Source: CAZEFK01 sp964511405
Lineage (GTDB): Bacteria > Pseudomonadota > Alphaproteobacteria > Elsterales > Elsteraceae
DNA length: 36,610 nucleotides
Reading direction: 5' to 3'
Assembly: GCA_964511405.1 (NCBI GenBank)
Contig: CAZEFK010000051.1
Coordinates: forward strand, 1 to 36,610
The notes beneath the pieces were generated by a model. The model was not told where the DNA came from, did no database searches, and worked only from the letters and a program-made list of their open reading frames with translations. A program made the translations under genes and the position numbers. Within the stretch, counting starts at the first letter, position 1, and the number at the start of each line of letters is the position of its first letter. This document shows positions 8,229-16,437 of this stretch, piece after piece.

Positions 8229-8404
8229 GGTGCCGCTTGGACGAGACAGGGAAGTCTGGAGCGGCATCCGGCCGCCAACCAGCGCTGCCCCCGCAACTGT
8301 AGCGGCCGAGGACCGGCCTCGACGCCACTGACCGTACCGGATCCAGTCGGGTCCGACGGTCGGGAAGGCAGCCGGTCCGCCGAAGCCGCAGCCAGGAGAC
8401 CTCC
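8229..8404 (+). promoter_or_regulatory. cobalamin (adenosylcobalamin) riboswitch
   Basis: The order of conserved elements matches the cobalamin riboswitch: GGTGCC at 8229, ACAGGGAAG near 8246, GCTGCCCCCGCAACTGTAG near 8282-8300, GCCACTG near 8324, GGGAAGGC near 8362, and the terminal B12 box CCGCAGCCAGGAGACC ending about 8401. It lies in the 249-bp gap after the phosphatase gene and directly before cobU, so it should repress cobU and the genes behind it when cobalamin is plentiful. The last bases of the box (CCTCC, 8400-8404) are complementary to the GGAGG ribosome-binding site at 8434-8438, which points to control of translation start. No T-rich terminator is visible. Confidence 0.95.
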
Positions 8405-8438
8405 TCGTCCGCAGCAGGGCGCACGCCTCGGGCGGAGG

Positions 8439-8969
8439 ATGATGGCGACGAATGTGGACCAGGCGGCGCTGCCGCCGGTGACATTGATTCTCGGCGGCGC
8501 CCGATCGGGCAAGAGCCGTCAGGCCGAGCAGCTGGTGGCTGCGGCTGGGACGGGGCTCTATGTGGCGACGGCGGAGGCCGGCGACGCCGAGATGGCGGCG
8601 CGCATCGCCCAGCACCGGGCCCGCCGCGGCGCCGGCTGGACCACGGTCGAGGCGCCGCTCGATCTGGCCGGGTGCCTGGCCGGCCCGCTCGACGCCGATG
8701 CCGTGCTGGTCGACTGCCTGACCCTGTGGCTGTCCAACCTGATGGCCGCCGCCCGCGACGTCACCCGGGAAACCGAGCGGCTGCTCGGCGCCCTGCCGGC
8801 GGCCCGCCCGGTGGTCTTCGTCTCCAACGAGGTCGGGCTCGGCATCGTGCCTGAGAACGCCCTCGCCCGCGCCTTCCGCGACCATGCCGGCCGGCTGCAC
8901 CAGCAGCTCGCCGCCCGCGCCGACCGCGTCCTGCTGATGGTCGCCGGCCTTCCCCTGACCGTGAAATAG
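8439..8969 (+). CDS. cobU: bifunctional adenosylcobinamide kinase/adenosylcobinamide-phosphate guanylyltransferase CobU
   Basis: This cytoplasmic enzyme phosphorylates adenosylcobinamide and then transfers GMP from GTP, giving adenosylcobinamide-GDP for CobS (CobP in Pseudomonas). Visible motifs are the P-loop LGGARSGKSRQAE (about 18-30), VLVDCLTLWLSNLM, and the family signature VSNEVGLGIVPENALARAFRD, ending AGLPLTVK. At 176 residues it is the normal size. The start is uncertain: GGAGG at 8434-8438 abuts the ATG at 8439, leaves 3 nt before the ATG at 8442, and 15 nt before an in-frame GTG at 8454. It is the first gene behind the riboswitch and lies 7 bp before cobW. Confidence 0.94.
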   Translation: MMATNVDQAALPPVTLILGGARSGKSRQAEQLVAAAGTGLYVATAEAGDAEMAARIAQHRARRGAGWTTVEAPLDLAGCLAGPLDADAVLVDCLTLWLSNLMAAARDVTRETERLLGALPAARPVVFVSNEVGLGIVPENALARAFRDHAGRLHQQLAARADRVLLMVAGLPLTVK

Positions 8970-8976
8970 GACCGCC

Positions 8977-9993
8977 ATGGCCGCCAAGATCCCTGCCACC
9001 GTCGTCACCGGGTTCCTCGGCGCCGGCAAGACCAGCCTGCTGCGCCACCTGATCGAGACCGCCCAGGGCCGGCGCCTGGCCTTCATCATCAACGAGTTCG
9101 GCGACCTGGGCATCGACCGCGGCATCCTGGACGGCTGCGGCGCCGAGTGCGCCGACCGCATCCGCGAGCTCGCCAATGGCTGCATCTGCTGCACCGTCGC
9201 CGACGACTTCGTGCCGACCCTGCTGGGCCTGATCGACCGGCCCGACCCGCCCGACCACATCGTCATCGAGACCAGCGGCCTGGCGCTGCCCAAGCCGCTG
9301 GTCCAGGCGTTCAACTGGCCGGGCCTGCGCACCCGGGTCACGGTCGACGGCGTGGTTGCCGTGATCGACGGGCCGGCGGTCGCCGCCGGCCGCTTCGCCG
9401 ACAGCCCGGAGGCCGTGGCGGCCCAGCGCGCCGCCGACCCGACCCTCGACCACGACTCGCCGCTGGCCGAGCTGTTCGAGGACCAGCTCGCCTGCGCCGA
9501 CCTGGTGGTGGTCAACAAGGCCGACCTGATGGCCGACGGCGACCGGCGGGCGATCGACACCGTGCTCGACGCCGAGCTGCGGCCGGGCGTCAAGCGGATC
9601 GCCGCCAGCCATGGCCGGCTGCCGGCGTCGGTGGTGCTGGGCCTGGACGCCGCCGCCGAGGACGACCTGGCGGCCCGGCCGTCGCATCACGACCAAGGCG
9701 AGCACGACCATGACGACTTCGAGAGCTTCGTCGTCGCGTTCGGCGCCGTCGCCGACCCGGCCAGCCTGGCCGAGCGCCTGGCCGCCCTTGCGGCCGAGCA
9801 CGACATCCTGCGCGTGAAGGGGTTCGTGGCGGTCGACGGGGTCGAGCGACGCTGCGTGGTGCAGGGTGTCGGCCCGCGCATCGAGCGCTATTTCGACCGC
9901 CCGTGGCGGCCGGACGAGACCGTGGCCAGCGCCCTGGTCGTGATCGGCTTGAAGGGATTGGACCGCGCGCGGATCACCGCCGCGCTCGCCTGA
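8977..9993 (+). CDS. cobW: cobalamin biosynthesis GTPase CobW
   Basis: CobW is a G3E-family P-loop GTPase and metallochaperone thought to deliver cobalt for cobalamin synthesis. The 338-residue protein has the P-loop GFLGAGKTSLL at 12-22, the metal-binding CxCC motif in NGCICCTV (about 67-74), the Walker B-like HIVIETSGLALP and the base-specificity motif VVNKADLM. A short His/Asp-rich stretch (HHDQGEHDHDD, about 234-245) is a probable extra metal site before the CobW C-terminal domain (LRVKGFVAVDG). Its TGA overlaps the cobN ATG (TGATG at 9991-9995). Position beside cobN favours CobW over general zinc chaperones of the family. Confidence 0.93.
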   Translation: MAAKIPATVVTGFLGAGKTSLLRHLIETAQGRRLAFIINEFGDLGIDRGILDGCGAECADRIRELANGCICCTVADDFVPTLLGLIDRPDPPDHIVIETSGLALPKPLVQAFNWPGLRTRVTVDGVVAVIDGPAVAAGRFADSPEAVAAQRAADPTLDHDSPLAELFEDQLACADLVVVNKADLMADGDRRAIDTVLDAELRPGVKRIAASHGRLPASVVLGLDAAAEDDLAARPSHHDQGEHDHDDFESFVVAFGAVADPASLAERLAALAAEHDILRVKGFVAVDGVERRCVVQGVGPRIERYFDRPWRPDETVASALVVIGLKGLDRARITAALA

Positions 9994-12900
9994 TGCACCT
10001 GCTCAACGCCGCCCGGCCCGCGCGCGACGACGCGGCGGCGGTCGACCTCGGCCAGTCGCCCGGCGAGATCGTTCTGCTGTCGGCCGCGGACAGCGACCTC
10101 GCCTGCCTGGCCGCCGCCCGCCGCCGCTTACCCGCCGACTTCCCGGCGGTGCGGCTGGCCAACCTGCTGCGGCTCGGCCATCCCCTGTCGGTCGATCTCT
10201 ATGCCGACGCGGTGCTGGCGCGGGCCCGGCTGGTGGTGGTGCGGCTGCTCGGCGGTGCCGGCTACTGGCGCTACGGCGCCGAGCGGCTGGCGGCGCTCGG
10301 CCGCCGCGGCGTCGCCGTCGCCCTGCTGCCGGGCGACGAGCGGCCGGACCCCGAGCTGGCCGACGCATCGACCCTGCCGCCCGAGGCGCTCACGCGGCTG
10401 TGGCGTTACGGACTGGAGGGCGGTGTCGACAATGCCGAACAGTGCCTGCGCTATGCCGCCCACCTGATCGGCCGCGACTGGTCCTGGCGCGAGCCCGCGC
10501 CGCTGCCACGGGCCGGGCTGCTGCCGCAGCCCGAGGCCGCCGGGCCCGACGTGCCGATCCTGTTCTACCGGGCGCTGCTGCAGTCGGGGAACCTGGAGCC
10601 CGTCGAAGCGCTGGCCGCGGCCCTGCGCGCGCGCGGCCTGGCCCCCCGCCCGGCTTACGTCCACAGCCTCAAGGACCCGGCGGCGCGGCCGCTGCTGGAG
10701 CAGCTGGTCGCGGCCCGGCCGGCGGCGATCGTGGCGACCACCGGCTTCGCCATCGGTGAACCCGGCCATCCGCTGAGCGATCCCGGCTGTCCGGTGCTGC
10801 AAGCGGTGTTCGCGGGCGGCGATCGCGACGACTGGGCCGCGGGCAGCCGCGGCCTGGGCCCGCGCGACATCGCCATGGCGGTGGCGCTGCCGGAGCTGGA
10901 CGGCCGTGTCCTGACCCGCGCCGTGGCCTTCAAGCGCGCCCATGCCCGCGACCCGCTGTGCGAGATCGAGCTGGCGACGCTGGAGCCCGAGCCGTCGCGC
11001 ATCGCCGCCGCCGCCGACATCGCGGCCGGCTGGGCCCGGCTGGCCGCGGCGCCGCCGGCCGAGCGGCGGGTCCTGCTGGTGCTGGCCAACTATCCCAACC
11101 GCGACGGCCGCATCGGCAACGGCGTCGGCCTGGACACCCCGGCCTCGGCCGCGGCGATCCTGGCCGCCATGGCCGCGGCCGGCTATCGGGTGGACGAGGC
11201 CCCCGCCGACGGCGCGGCGCTGATGGCGCGGCTGACGGCCGGCCCGACCAACGACCTGGCCGCGCGCGCCACCCGGTCCGGCGGGATCGCCTGGCCGCTG
11301 GACGCCTATCGGCACGCCTTCGCCCGCCTGCCCCAGGCCGCCCGGGCGGCGGTGCTGGCGCGCTGGGGGGCGCCGGAGGCCGATCCCCATGTCCAGGACG
11401 GCGCCATTCGGATCGCCGGCTTCCGCGCCGGCAACGCCGCCGTCCTGATCCAGCCGGCGCGCGGCTACAACATCGATCCCGCCGCCAGCTACCACGACCC
11501 CGCGCTGGTGCCGCCGCACGGCTACCTGGCCGCTTATCTGTGGGCCCGGCACGGCTTCGATGCCCACGCCGTCGTCCATGTCGGCAAGCACGGCACCCTG
11601 GAATGGCTGCCCGGGAAGTCGCTGGCGCTCTCCGAAGACTGCTGGCCCGAGGCCGTCGGCGGCCTGCTGCCCAATCTCTATCCGTTCATCGTCAACGACC
11701 CCGGCGAAGGCACCCAGGCCAAGCGCCGGACCCAGGCGGTGGTGGTCGACCACCTGACGCCGCCGCTGACCCGGGCCGAGATCTATGGCGCTCTAACCGA
11801 GCTGGAGCAGCTGGTCGATGAGTACGTCTCGGCCTCCGGCCTCGACCCGCGGCGGCTGCCGCATCTGGCCGCCGAGATCGTCGACCGGGTCGACCGCGCC
11901 GGCCTGGCCGCCGACTGTGGGATCGTGCCGGGCGAGCCGCTGGCGCAGCAGCTGACCAAGCTCGACGGCTTCCTGTGCGACGTGAAGGAGCTGCAAATCC
12001 GCGACGGCCTCCACGTCTTCGGCACCAGCCCCACGGGCAGCCAGGCGGCCGATCTGCTGGTCGCGCTGGCCCGCAGCGGCGACGGCCTGACCCGGGCGCT
12101 GGCCACCGACCTGGCGCTTGACTTCGACCCGGTGACCGCCGACTTGGCCGCAGCCTGGACCGGCCCGCAGCCTGATGTGCTGGCCGGCCCGGAGCCCTGG
12201 CGCATCGCCGGCGACACCGTCGAACGGCTGGAGCAGCTGGCGCAGGCGCTGGTCGCCGGCCGGCAGGCGGCCGACCCGGCCTGGACCCGCACCCGCGCCG
12301 TGCTGGACCGCATCGAAACCACCCTGCGCCCGGCGGTCGCGGCCTGCGGCCCGGCCGAGATCCGCGGCTTGCTGGCCGGCCTCGACGGCCGCTTCGTGCC
12401 GCCCGGGCCGTCCGGCGCGCCGACCCGCGGCCGCACCGACGTGCTGCCGACCGGCCGCAACTTCTACTCGGTCGATACCCGCGCCGTGCCGACGCCGGCG
12501 GCCTGGGCGCTGGGCTGGCGCTCGGCGCAGGAGCTGGCCGAGCGCCATCTGCAGGACACCGGGCGGCCGCTCCGGGCCGTGGCGCTGACCAGCTGGGGCA
12601 CCTCGACCATGCGCACCGGCGGCGACGACGTCGCCCAGGCCCTGGCGCTGATGGGCGTGCAACCGACCTGGGACCCCGGCAGCCACCGCCTGACCGGGTT
12701 CGAGATCCTGCCCGCCGGCGTGCTGGACCGGCCGCGGGTCGACGTCACCCTGCGCGTCTCGGGTTTCTTCCGCGACGCCTTTCCCAGCCTGATCGACCTG
12801 GTCGACCGCGCCGCGCGCGCCGTCGCGGCGCTGGACGAGCCAGAGGCGGTCAATCCCCTGGCCGCCGCCGTGGCCGAGGCCCGGGCCCGGCTGGAGGCCG

Positions 12901-13655
12901 AGGGCGTCGACCCGGCAACCGCGCAGCGCCGGACCGGCGCCCGCGTCTTCGGCAGCCAGCCCGGCAGCTACGGCGCCGGGCTGCAGGCGCTGATCGACGA
13001 GGGTGGCTGGCGCGACGCCGGCGACCTGGCGGCCGCCTATATCGCCTGGGGCGGCTATGCCTATGGCAGCGACGGCGACGGCGGCGCGATGGACCGCGGC
13101 TTCGACGGCGTCCAGCTCAGCGACCGCCTGGCCCGCATCGACGCGGTGCTGCACAACCAGGACAACCGCGAGCACGACCTGCTGGACAGCGACGACTATT
13201 ACCAGTTCGAAGGCGGCCTGGCCGCCGCCGCCGCCGCCGTCCAAGGGGCGCCGGTGCCGGTCTGGCATGCGGACCATTCGGTGCCGGAGCGGCCGCGCAT
13301 CCGCAGCCTGGCCGCCGAGATCGCCCGGGTCGTGCGCGGCCGCGCCGCCAACCCGAAATGGCTGGCCGGGGTCCGCCGCCACGGCTACAAGGGCGCGGCC
13401 GAGATGGCGGCGACGGTCGACTATCTGTTCGCCTTTTCCGCCACCACCGGCGCCGTCGCCCCCGCCCATTTCGAGGCCGTGTTCCGCGCCTATCTCGACG
13501 ACCCGGCCAACCGCGCCTTCCTGGCCGACAGCAACCCCGCGGCCCTGCGCGAGATCGCGGCGCGCTTCGCCGAGGCGATCCGGCGCGGCCTGTGGCGGCC
13601 CGGCGCCAACGACGTGCGGACGATTCTAGCCGACTGCGGCGCGGAGGTGCCATGA
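9993..13655 (+). CDS. cobN: cobaltochelatase large subunit CobN
   Basis: CobN is the large, ligand-binding subunit of the ATP-dependent CobNST complex that inserts Co2+ into hydrogenobyrinic acid a,c-diamide in the late-insertion route. The 1220-residue length is typical. The CobN/magnesium chelatase H signature is present: VVHVGKHGTLEWLPGKS, then LPNLYPFIVNDPGEGTQAKRR, and further on a C-terminal block with NQDNREHDLLDSDDYYQFEGG and FRAYLDDPANRAF. The ATG at 9993 overlaps the cobW stop, and the cobN stop overlaps the cobO start (ATGA). The AAA+ partners CobS and CobT of the chelatase are not in the window. A chlH paralogue is excluded by the cob context. Confidence 0.95.
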   Translation: MHLLNAARPARDDAAAVDLGQSPGEIVLLSAADSDLACLAAARRRLPADFPAVRLANLLRLGHPLSVDLYADAVLARARLVVVRLLGGAGYWRYGAERLAALGRRGVAVALLPGDERPDPELADASTLPPEALTRLWRYGLEGGVDNAEQCLRYAAHLIGRDWSWREPAPLPRAGLLPQPEAAGPDVPILFYRALLQSGNLEPVEALAAALRARGLAPRPAYVHSLKDPAARPLLEQLVAARPAAIVATTGFAIGEPGHPLSDPGCPVLQAVFAGGDRDDWAAGSRGLGPRDIAMAVALPELDGRVLTRAVAFKRAHARDPLCEIELATLEPEPSRIAAAADIAAGWARLAAAPPAERRVLLVLANYPNRDGRIGNGVGLDTPASAAAILAAMAAAGYRVDEAPADGAALMARLTAGPTNDLAARATRSGGIAWPLDAYRHAFARLPQAARAAVLARWGAPEADPHVQDGAIRIAGFRAGNAAVLIQPARGYNIDPAASYHDPALVPPHGYLAAYLWARHGFDAHAVVHVGKHGTLEWLPGKSLALSEDCWPEAVGGLLPNLYPFIVNDPGEGTQAKRRTQAVVVDHLTPPLTRAEIYGALTELEQLVDEYVSASGLDPRRLPHLAAEIVDRVDRAGLAADCGIVPGEPLAQQLTKLDGFLCDVKELQIRDGLHVFGTSPTGSQAADLLVALARSGDGLTRALATDLALDFDPVTADLAAAWTGPQPDVLAGPEPWRIAGDTVERLEQLAQALVAGRQAADPAWTRTRAVLDRIETTLRPAVAACGPAEIRGLLAGLDGRFVPPGPSGAPTRGRTDVLPTGRNFYSVDTRAVPTPAAWALGWRSAQELAERHLQDTGRPLRAVALTSWGTSTMRTGGDDVAQALALMGVQPTWDPGSHRLTGFEILPAGVLDRPRVDVTLRVSGFFRDAFPSLIDLVDRAARAVAALDEPEAVNPLAAAVAEARARLEAEGVDPATAQRRTGARVFGSQPGSYGAGLQALIDEGGWRDAGDLAAAYIAWGGYAYGSDGDGGAMDRGFDGVQLSDRLARIDAVLHNQDNREHDLLDSDDYYQFEGGLAAAAAAVQGAPVPVWHADHSVPERPRIRSLAAEIARVVRGRAANPKWLAGVRRHGYKGAAEMAATVDYLFAFSATTGAVAPAHFEAVFRAYLDDPANRAFLADSNPAALREIAARFAEAIRRGLWRPGANDVRTILADCGAEVP

Positions 13656-14266
13656 CCGACGAGACCGACGACACCGACGCCCGCCACGCCGAGAAGATGG
13701 CCAAGCGCAAGGCCGTCCGCGACCGCATGATGGCCGACAAGACCATCGAGAAGGGCCTGCTGATCGTCCACACCGGCCCGGGCAAGGGCAAGTCGACGGC
13801 AGCCTTCGGCATGGCGATGCGCTGCATCGGCCACGGCCTGCCGGTCGGCATCGTCGGCTTCGTCAAGGGGGCCTGGACCTCGGGCGAGCGCGCCGTGTTC
13901 GAGCGCTTCCCCGACCTGGTCGACATCCGGATCATGGGCGAGGGCTTCACCTGGGAGACCCAGGACCGCCAGCGCGATATCCGCGCCGCCGAGGCCGCCT
14001 GGGCCGAGGCGCAGGCGATGATGGCGAGCGGCCGCTACCGCCTGCTAATTCTCGACGAGCTGAACATCGTCCTGCGCTACGACTACCTGCCGGTGGCGCC
14101 GGTCGTGGCGGCGCTGGCCCAGCGGCCGCCGATGCTGCATGTCGTGGTCACCGGCCGCAACGCCAAGCCGGAGCTGATCGAGGCGGCCGACCTGGTGACC
14201 GAGATGGCCTTGGTCAAGCATCCCTTCCGGGCCGGCGTGAAGGCCCAGCAAGGCATCGAGTTCTGA
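13652..14266 (+). CDS. cobO: cob(I)yrinic acid a,c-diamide adenosyltransferase CobO
   Basis: CobO (BtuR/CobA type) transfers the 5'-deoxyadenosyl group from ATP to the reduced corrinoid cobalt. The 204-residue protein has a charged N-terminal segment followed by the modified P-loop HTGPGKGKSTAAFGMAMR (about 40-57), then GFVKGAW, MGEGFTWETQDRQRD, LLILDELNIVLRYDYL and HVVVTGRNAKPELIEAADLVTEM. All are CobO family landmarks. The ATG at 13652 overlaps the cobN stop by 4 nt. It is followed after 14 bp by the SYLF gene. Confidence 0.95.
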   Translation: MTDETDDTDARHAEKMAKRKAVRDRMMADKTIEKGLLIVHTGPGKGKSTAAFGMAMRCIGHGLPVGIVGFVKGAWTSGERAVFERFPDLVDIRIMGEGFTWETQDRQRDIRAAEAAWAEAQAMMASGRYRLLILDELNIVLRYDYLPVAPVVAALAQRPPMLHVVVTGRNAKPELIEAADLVTEMALVKHPFRAGVKAQQGIEF

Positions 14267-14280
14267 GAGGAGCCCGCCGC

Positions 14281-14958
14281 ATGCTGACCCGCCGCGCCGT
14301 CGTCGTGCTCACCGCCGCCAGCCTGGTCGCGCCGCTGCCGGCGCTGGCGGTCACGGAACAGCAGGACATGGTCGACCGGGCGCGGCTGGTGGTCGAGGAG
14401 ATCCGGCACGACCCCAACCTCACGGGCAGCGTCAACGACCTGCTGCGGCGCTGCCGCGGCGTGCTGGTGTTCCCGAACCTGATCCGCGCCGCCTTCCTGT
14501 TCGGCGGCGAAGGCGGGGTCGGCGTGCTGCTGGCCCGCGGCACCGACGGCAGCTGGAGCGCGCCGGCCTTCTACGGCATGGGCTCGGCCTCGTTCGGCCT
14601 GCAGGCCGGCGCCCAGACCGCCGAGGTGCTGTTCATCATCATGAGCGACGGCGCGCTCAACAAGATCATGACCAACGACGTCAAGCTGGGCGGCGACCTG
14701 TCGGTGGCGCTGGGCCCGATCGGCGCCGGGCTGCAGGCCAACACCACCACCAACCTCAAGGCCGACATCATCGCCTATGCCAAGACCGCCGGCCTGTATG
14801 GCGGGCTGTCGATCGAGGGCAGCATCATCGGCAGCCGCGAGTCGCAGAACCGCGCCTATTACGGGCCGGCCGCCACGCCGCGCGCGATCGTGGTCGAGCG
14901 CCGCTTCACCAATCCCGGAGCCGACGCGCTCCGCGCCGCCCTTGCCGAGCCCCGCTGA
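14281..14958 (+). CDS. SYLF/Ysc84-domain lipid-binding-type exported protein
   Basis: The 225-residue protein starts with a signal peptide (MLTRRAVVVLTAASLVAP, probable cleavage after PALA), with a twin-arginine pair that makes Tat export possible but not proven. The mature part matches the SYLF (Ysc84) domain: CRGVLVFPNLIRAAFLFGGEGGVGVLLAR, the family's GSASFGLQAGAQTAEVLFIIM, DGALNKIM and GLYGGLSIEGSIIGSR. Eukaryotic members bind phosphoinositides; the bacterial role is poorly known. GAGGAG lies upstream of the ATG. It sits inside the cob gene string, 14 bp after cobO and 28 bp before the first ATG of cobQ, so it is probably co-transcribed, yet it has no known part in cobalamin synthesis. 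Confidence 0.88.
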   Translation: MLTRRAVVVLTAASLVAPLPALAVTEQQDMVDRARLVVEEIRHDPNLTGSVNDLLRRCRGVLVFPNLIRAAFLFGGEGGVGVLLARGTDGSWSAPAFYGMGSASFGLQAGAQTAEVLFIIMSDGALNKIMTNDVKLGGDLSVALGPIGAGLQANTTTNLKADIIAYAKTAGLYGGLSIEGSIIGSRESQNRAYYGPAATPRAIVVERRFTNPGADALRAALAEPR

Positions 14959-14986
14959 CCCCGGGCGACGGCGCCCGCCGGCCCTG

Positions 14987-16420
14987 ATGCTGCAGGGCAC
15001 CGGCTCCGATGTCGGCAAGTCGCTGCTGGTGGCCGGGCTGGCGCGCGCCTATCGCCGCGCCGGTGTCGCCGTGCGCCCGTTCAAGCCGCAGAACATGTCG
15101 AACAACGCCGCGGTCACCGCCGACGGCGGCGAGATCGGCCGCGCCCAGGCGCTGCAGGCGCGCGCCTGCGGGGTGGCGCCGAGCGTGCACATGAACCCGG
15201 TGCTGCTGAAGCCCGAAGGCGAGACCGGGTCGCAGTTGGTGGTCCAGGGGCGCATGGCCGGCCGGGCCAGCGGCCGCGACTACCAGCGCCTGAAGCCCAG
15301 CCTGATGCCGGCGGTGCTCGACAGCTTCGCCCGGGTCGGCGAGGGCGCCGACCTGGTGCTGGTCGAGGGCGCCGGCAGCCCGGCCGAGATCAACCTGCGC
15401 CCGGGCGACATCGCCAACATGGGCTTCGCCGAGGCCGCCGATGTCCCGGTGGTGCTGGTCGGCGACATCGACCGCGGCGGCGTGCTCGCCAGCCTGGTCG
15501 GCACCGCCCTGTTGCTGGCGCCGTCCGACCGCGCCAGGCTGGCCGGCTACCTGATCAACAAGTTCCGCGGCGACCCGGCGCTGTTCGCGCCGGCGATCGG
15601 CATGGTCGCCGAGCGGTCCGGGCTGGCCTGCCTGGGCATCGTGCCCTGGTTCCCCGACGCCGCCCGCCTGCCGGCCGAGGACTCGGCCGGGCTGGAGCGC
15701 GCCGCGCCGGCCGAGCGGCGGCCGATCACCATCGCGGTGCCGCGGCTGCCGCGCATCAGCAACTTCGACGACCTGGACCCGCTGCGCGGCGAGCCCGACG
15801 TGGCCGTCCGGCTGGTGCCGCCCGGCGAACCGCTGGGCGACGCCGACCTCGTCCTGCTGCCGGGCTCGAAGGCCACGCTCGCCGACCTGGCGGCGCTGCG
15901 CGCCGAGGGCTGGGACATCGACCTCAAGGCCCATGTCAGGCGCCGGCGCCCGGTGCTGGGCCTGTGCGCCGGCTATCAGATGCTGGGCCGCCGGATCGCC
16001 GATCCCGACGGCATCGAGGGCCCGCCCGGCGCCGCCGACGGGCTCGGCCTGCTGGCGGTCGACACGGTCATGACCGGCGCCAAGGCGCTGCAGGCGGTCA
16101 CGGGCGAAGCCGACGGCCAGCCGGTTGCCGGCTACGAGATGCATATCGGCCGTACCGCCGGCCCCGATACCGCCCGCGCCTGGGTCACGCTGGACGGCCG
16201 CCCCGACGGCGCGCGCTCGGCGGATGGGCTGGTCGCCGGCTGCTATGTCCATGGGCTGTTCGCGTCGGACCGCTTCCGCGCCGCGTTCCTGGCCGGCCTC
16301 CGCACCGGGCGGGTGGCCGAGACCGCCTATGAGGCGACGGTCGAGGCGACGCTGGATCGGCTGGCCGACCACGTGGCGGCGGCGATCGACCTCGATCGGC
16401 TGAGGAGCCTGGCGCGGTGA
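14987..16420 (+). CDS. cobQ: cobyric acid synthase CobQ
   Basis: CobQ amidates carboxylates b, d, e and g of adenosylcobyrinic acid a,c-diamide using glutamine and ATP. The 477 residues show the dethiobiotin-synthetase-like ATP domain (MLQGTGSDVGKSLLVAGL, then FKPQNMSNNAAVT and VEGAGSPAEINLR) and a class I glutamine amidotransferase domain with nucleophile Cys327 (VLGLCAGYQMLG) and a late VHGLF carrying the catalytic His. The ATG at 14987 has no visible ribosome-binding site and leaves almost nothing before the P-loop. An in-frame TTG at 14942 would add 15 residues, overlap the SYLF gene and give a more usual N terminus. It converges with cobD, with 17 bp between stops. Confidence 0.95.
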   Translation: MLQGTGSDVGKSLLVAGLARAYRRAGVAVRPFKPQNMSNNAAVTADGGEIGRAQALQARACGVAPSVHMNPVLLKPEGETGSQLVVQGRMAGRASGRDYQRLKPSLMPAVLDSFARVGEGADLVLVEGAGSPAEINLRPGDIANMGFAEAADVPVVLVGDIDRGGVLASLVGTALLLAPSDRARLAGYLINKFRGDPALFAPAIGMVAERSGLACLGIVPWFPDAARLPAEDSAGLERAAPAERRPITIAVPRLPRISNFDDLDPLRGEPDVAVRLVPPGEPLGDADLVLLPGSKATLADLAALRAEGWDIDLKAHVRRRRPVLGLCAGYQMLGRRIADPDGIEGPPGAADGLGLLAVDTVMTGAKALQAVTGEADGQPVAGYEMHIGRTAGPDTARAWVTLDGRPDGARSADGLVAGCYVHGLFASDRFRAAFLAGLRTGRVAETAYEATVEATLDRLADHVAAAIDLDRLRSLAR

Positions 16421-16437
16421 CCGCCGCGCTCGACCTG

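Noticed and set aside
16421..16437. A terminator between convergent cobQ and cobD
   Set aside because: Only 17 bp separate the stops and no inverted repeat is present in them.
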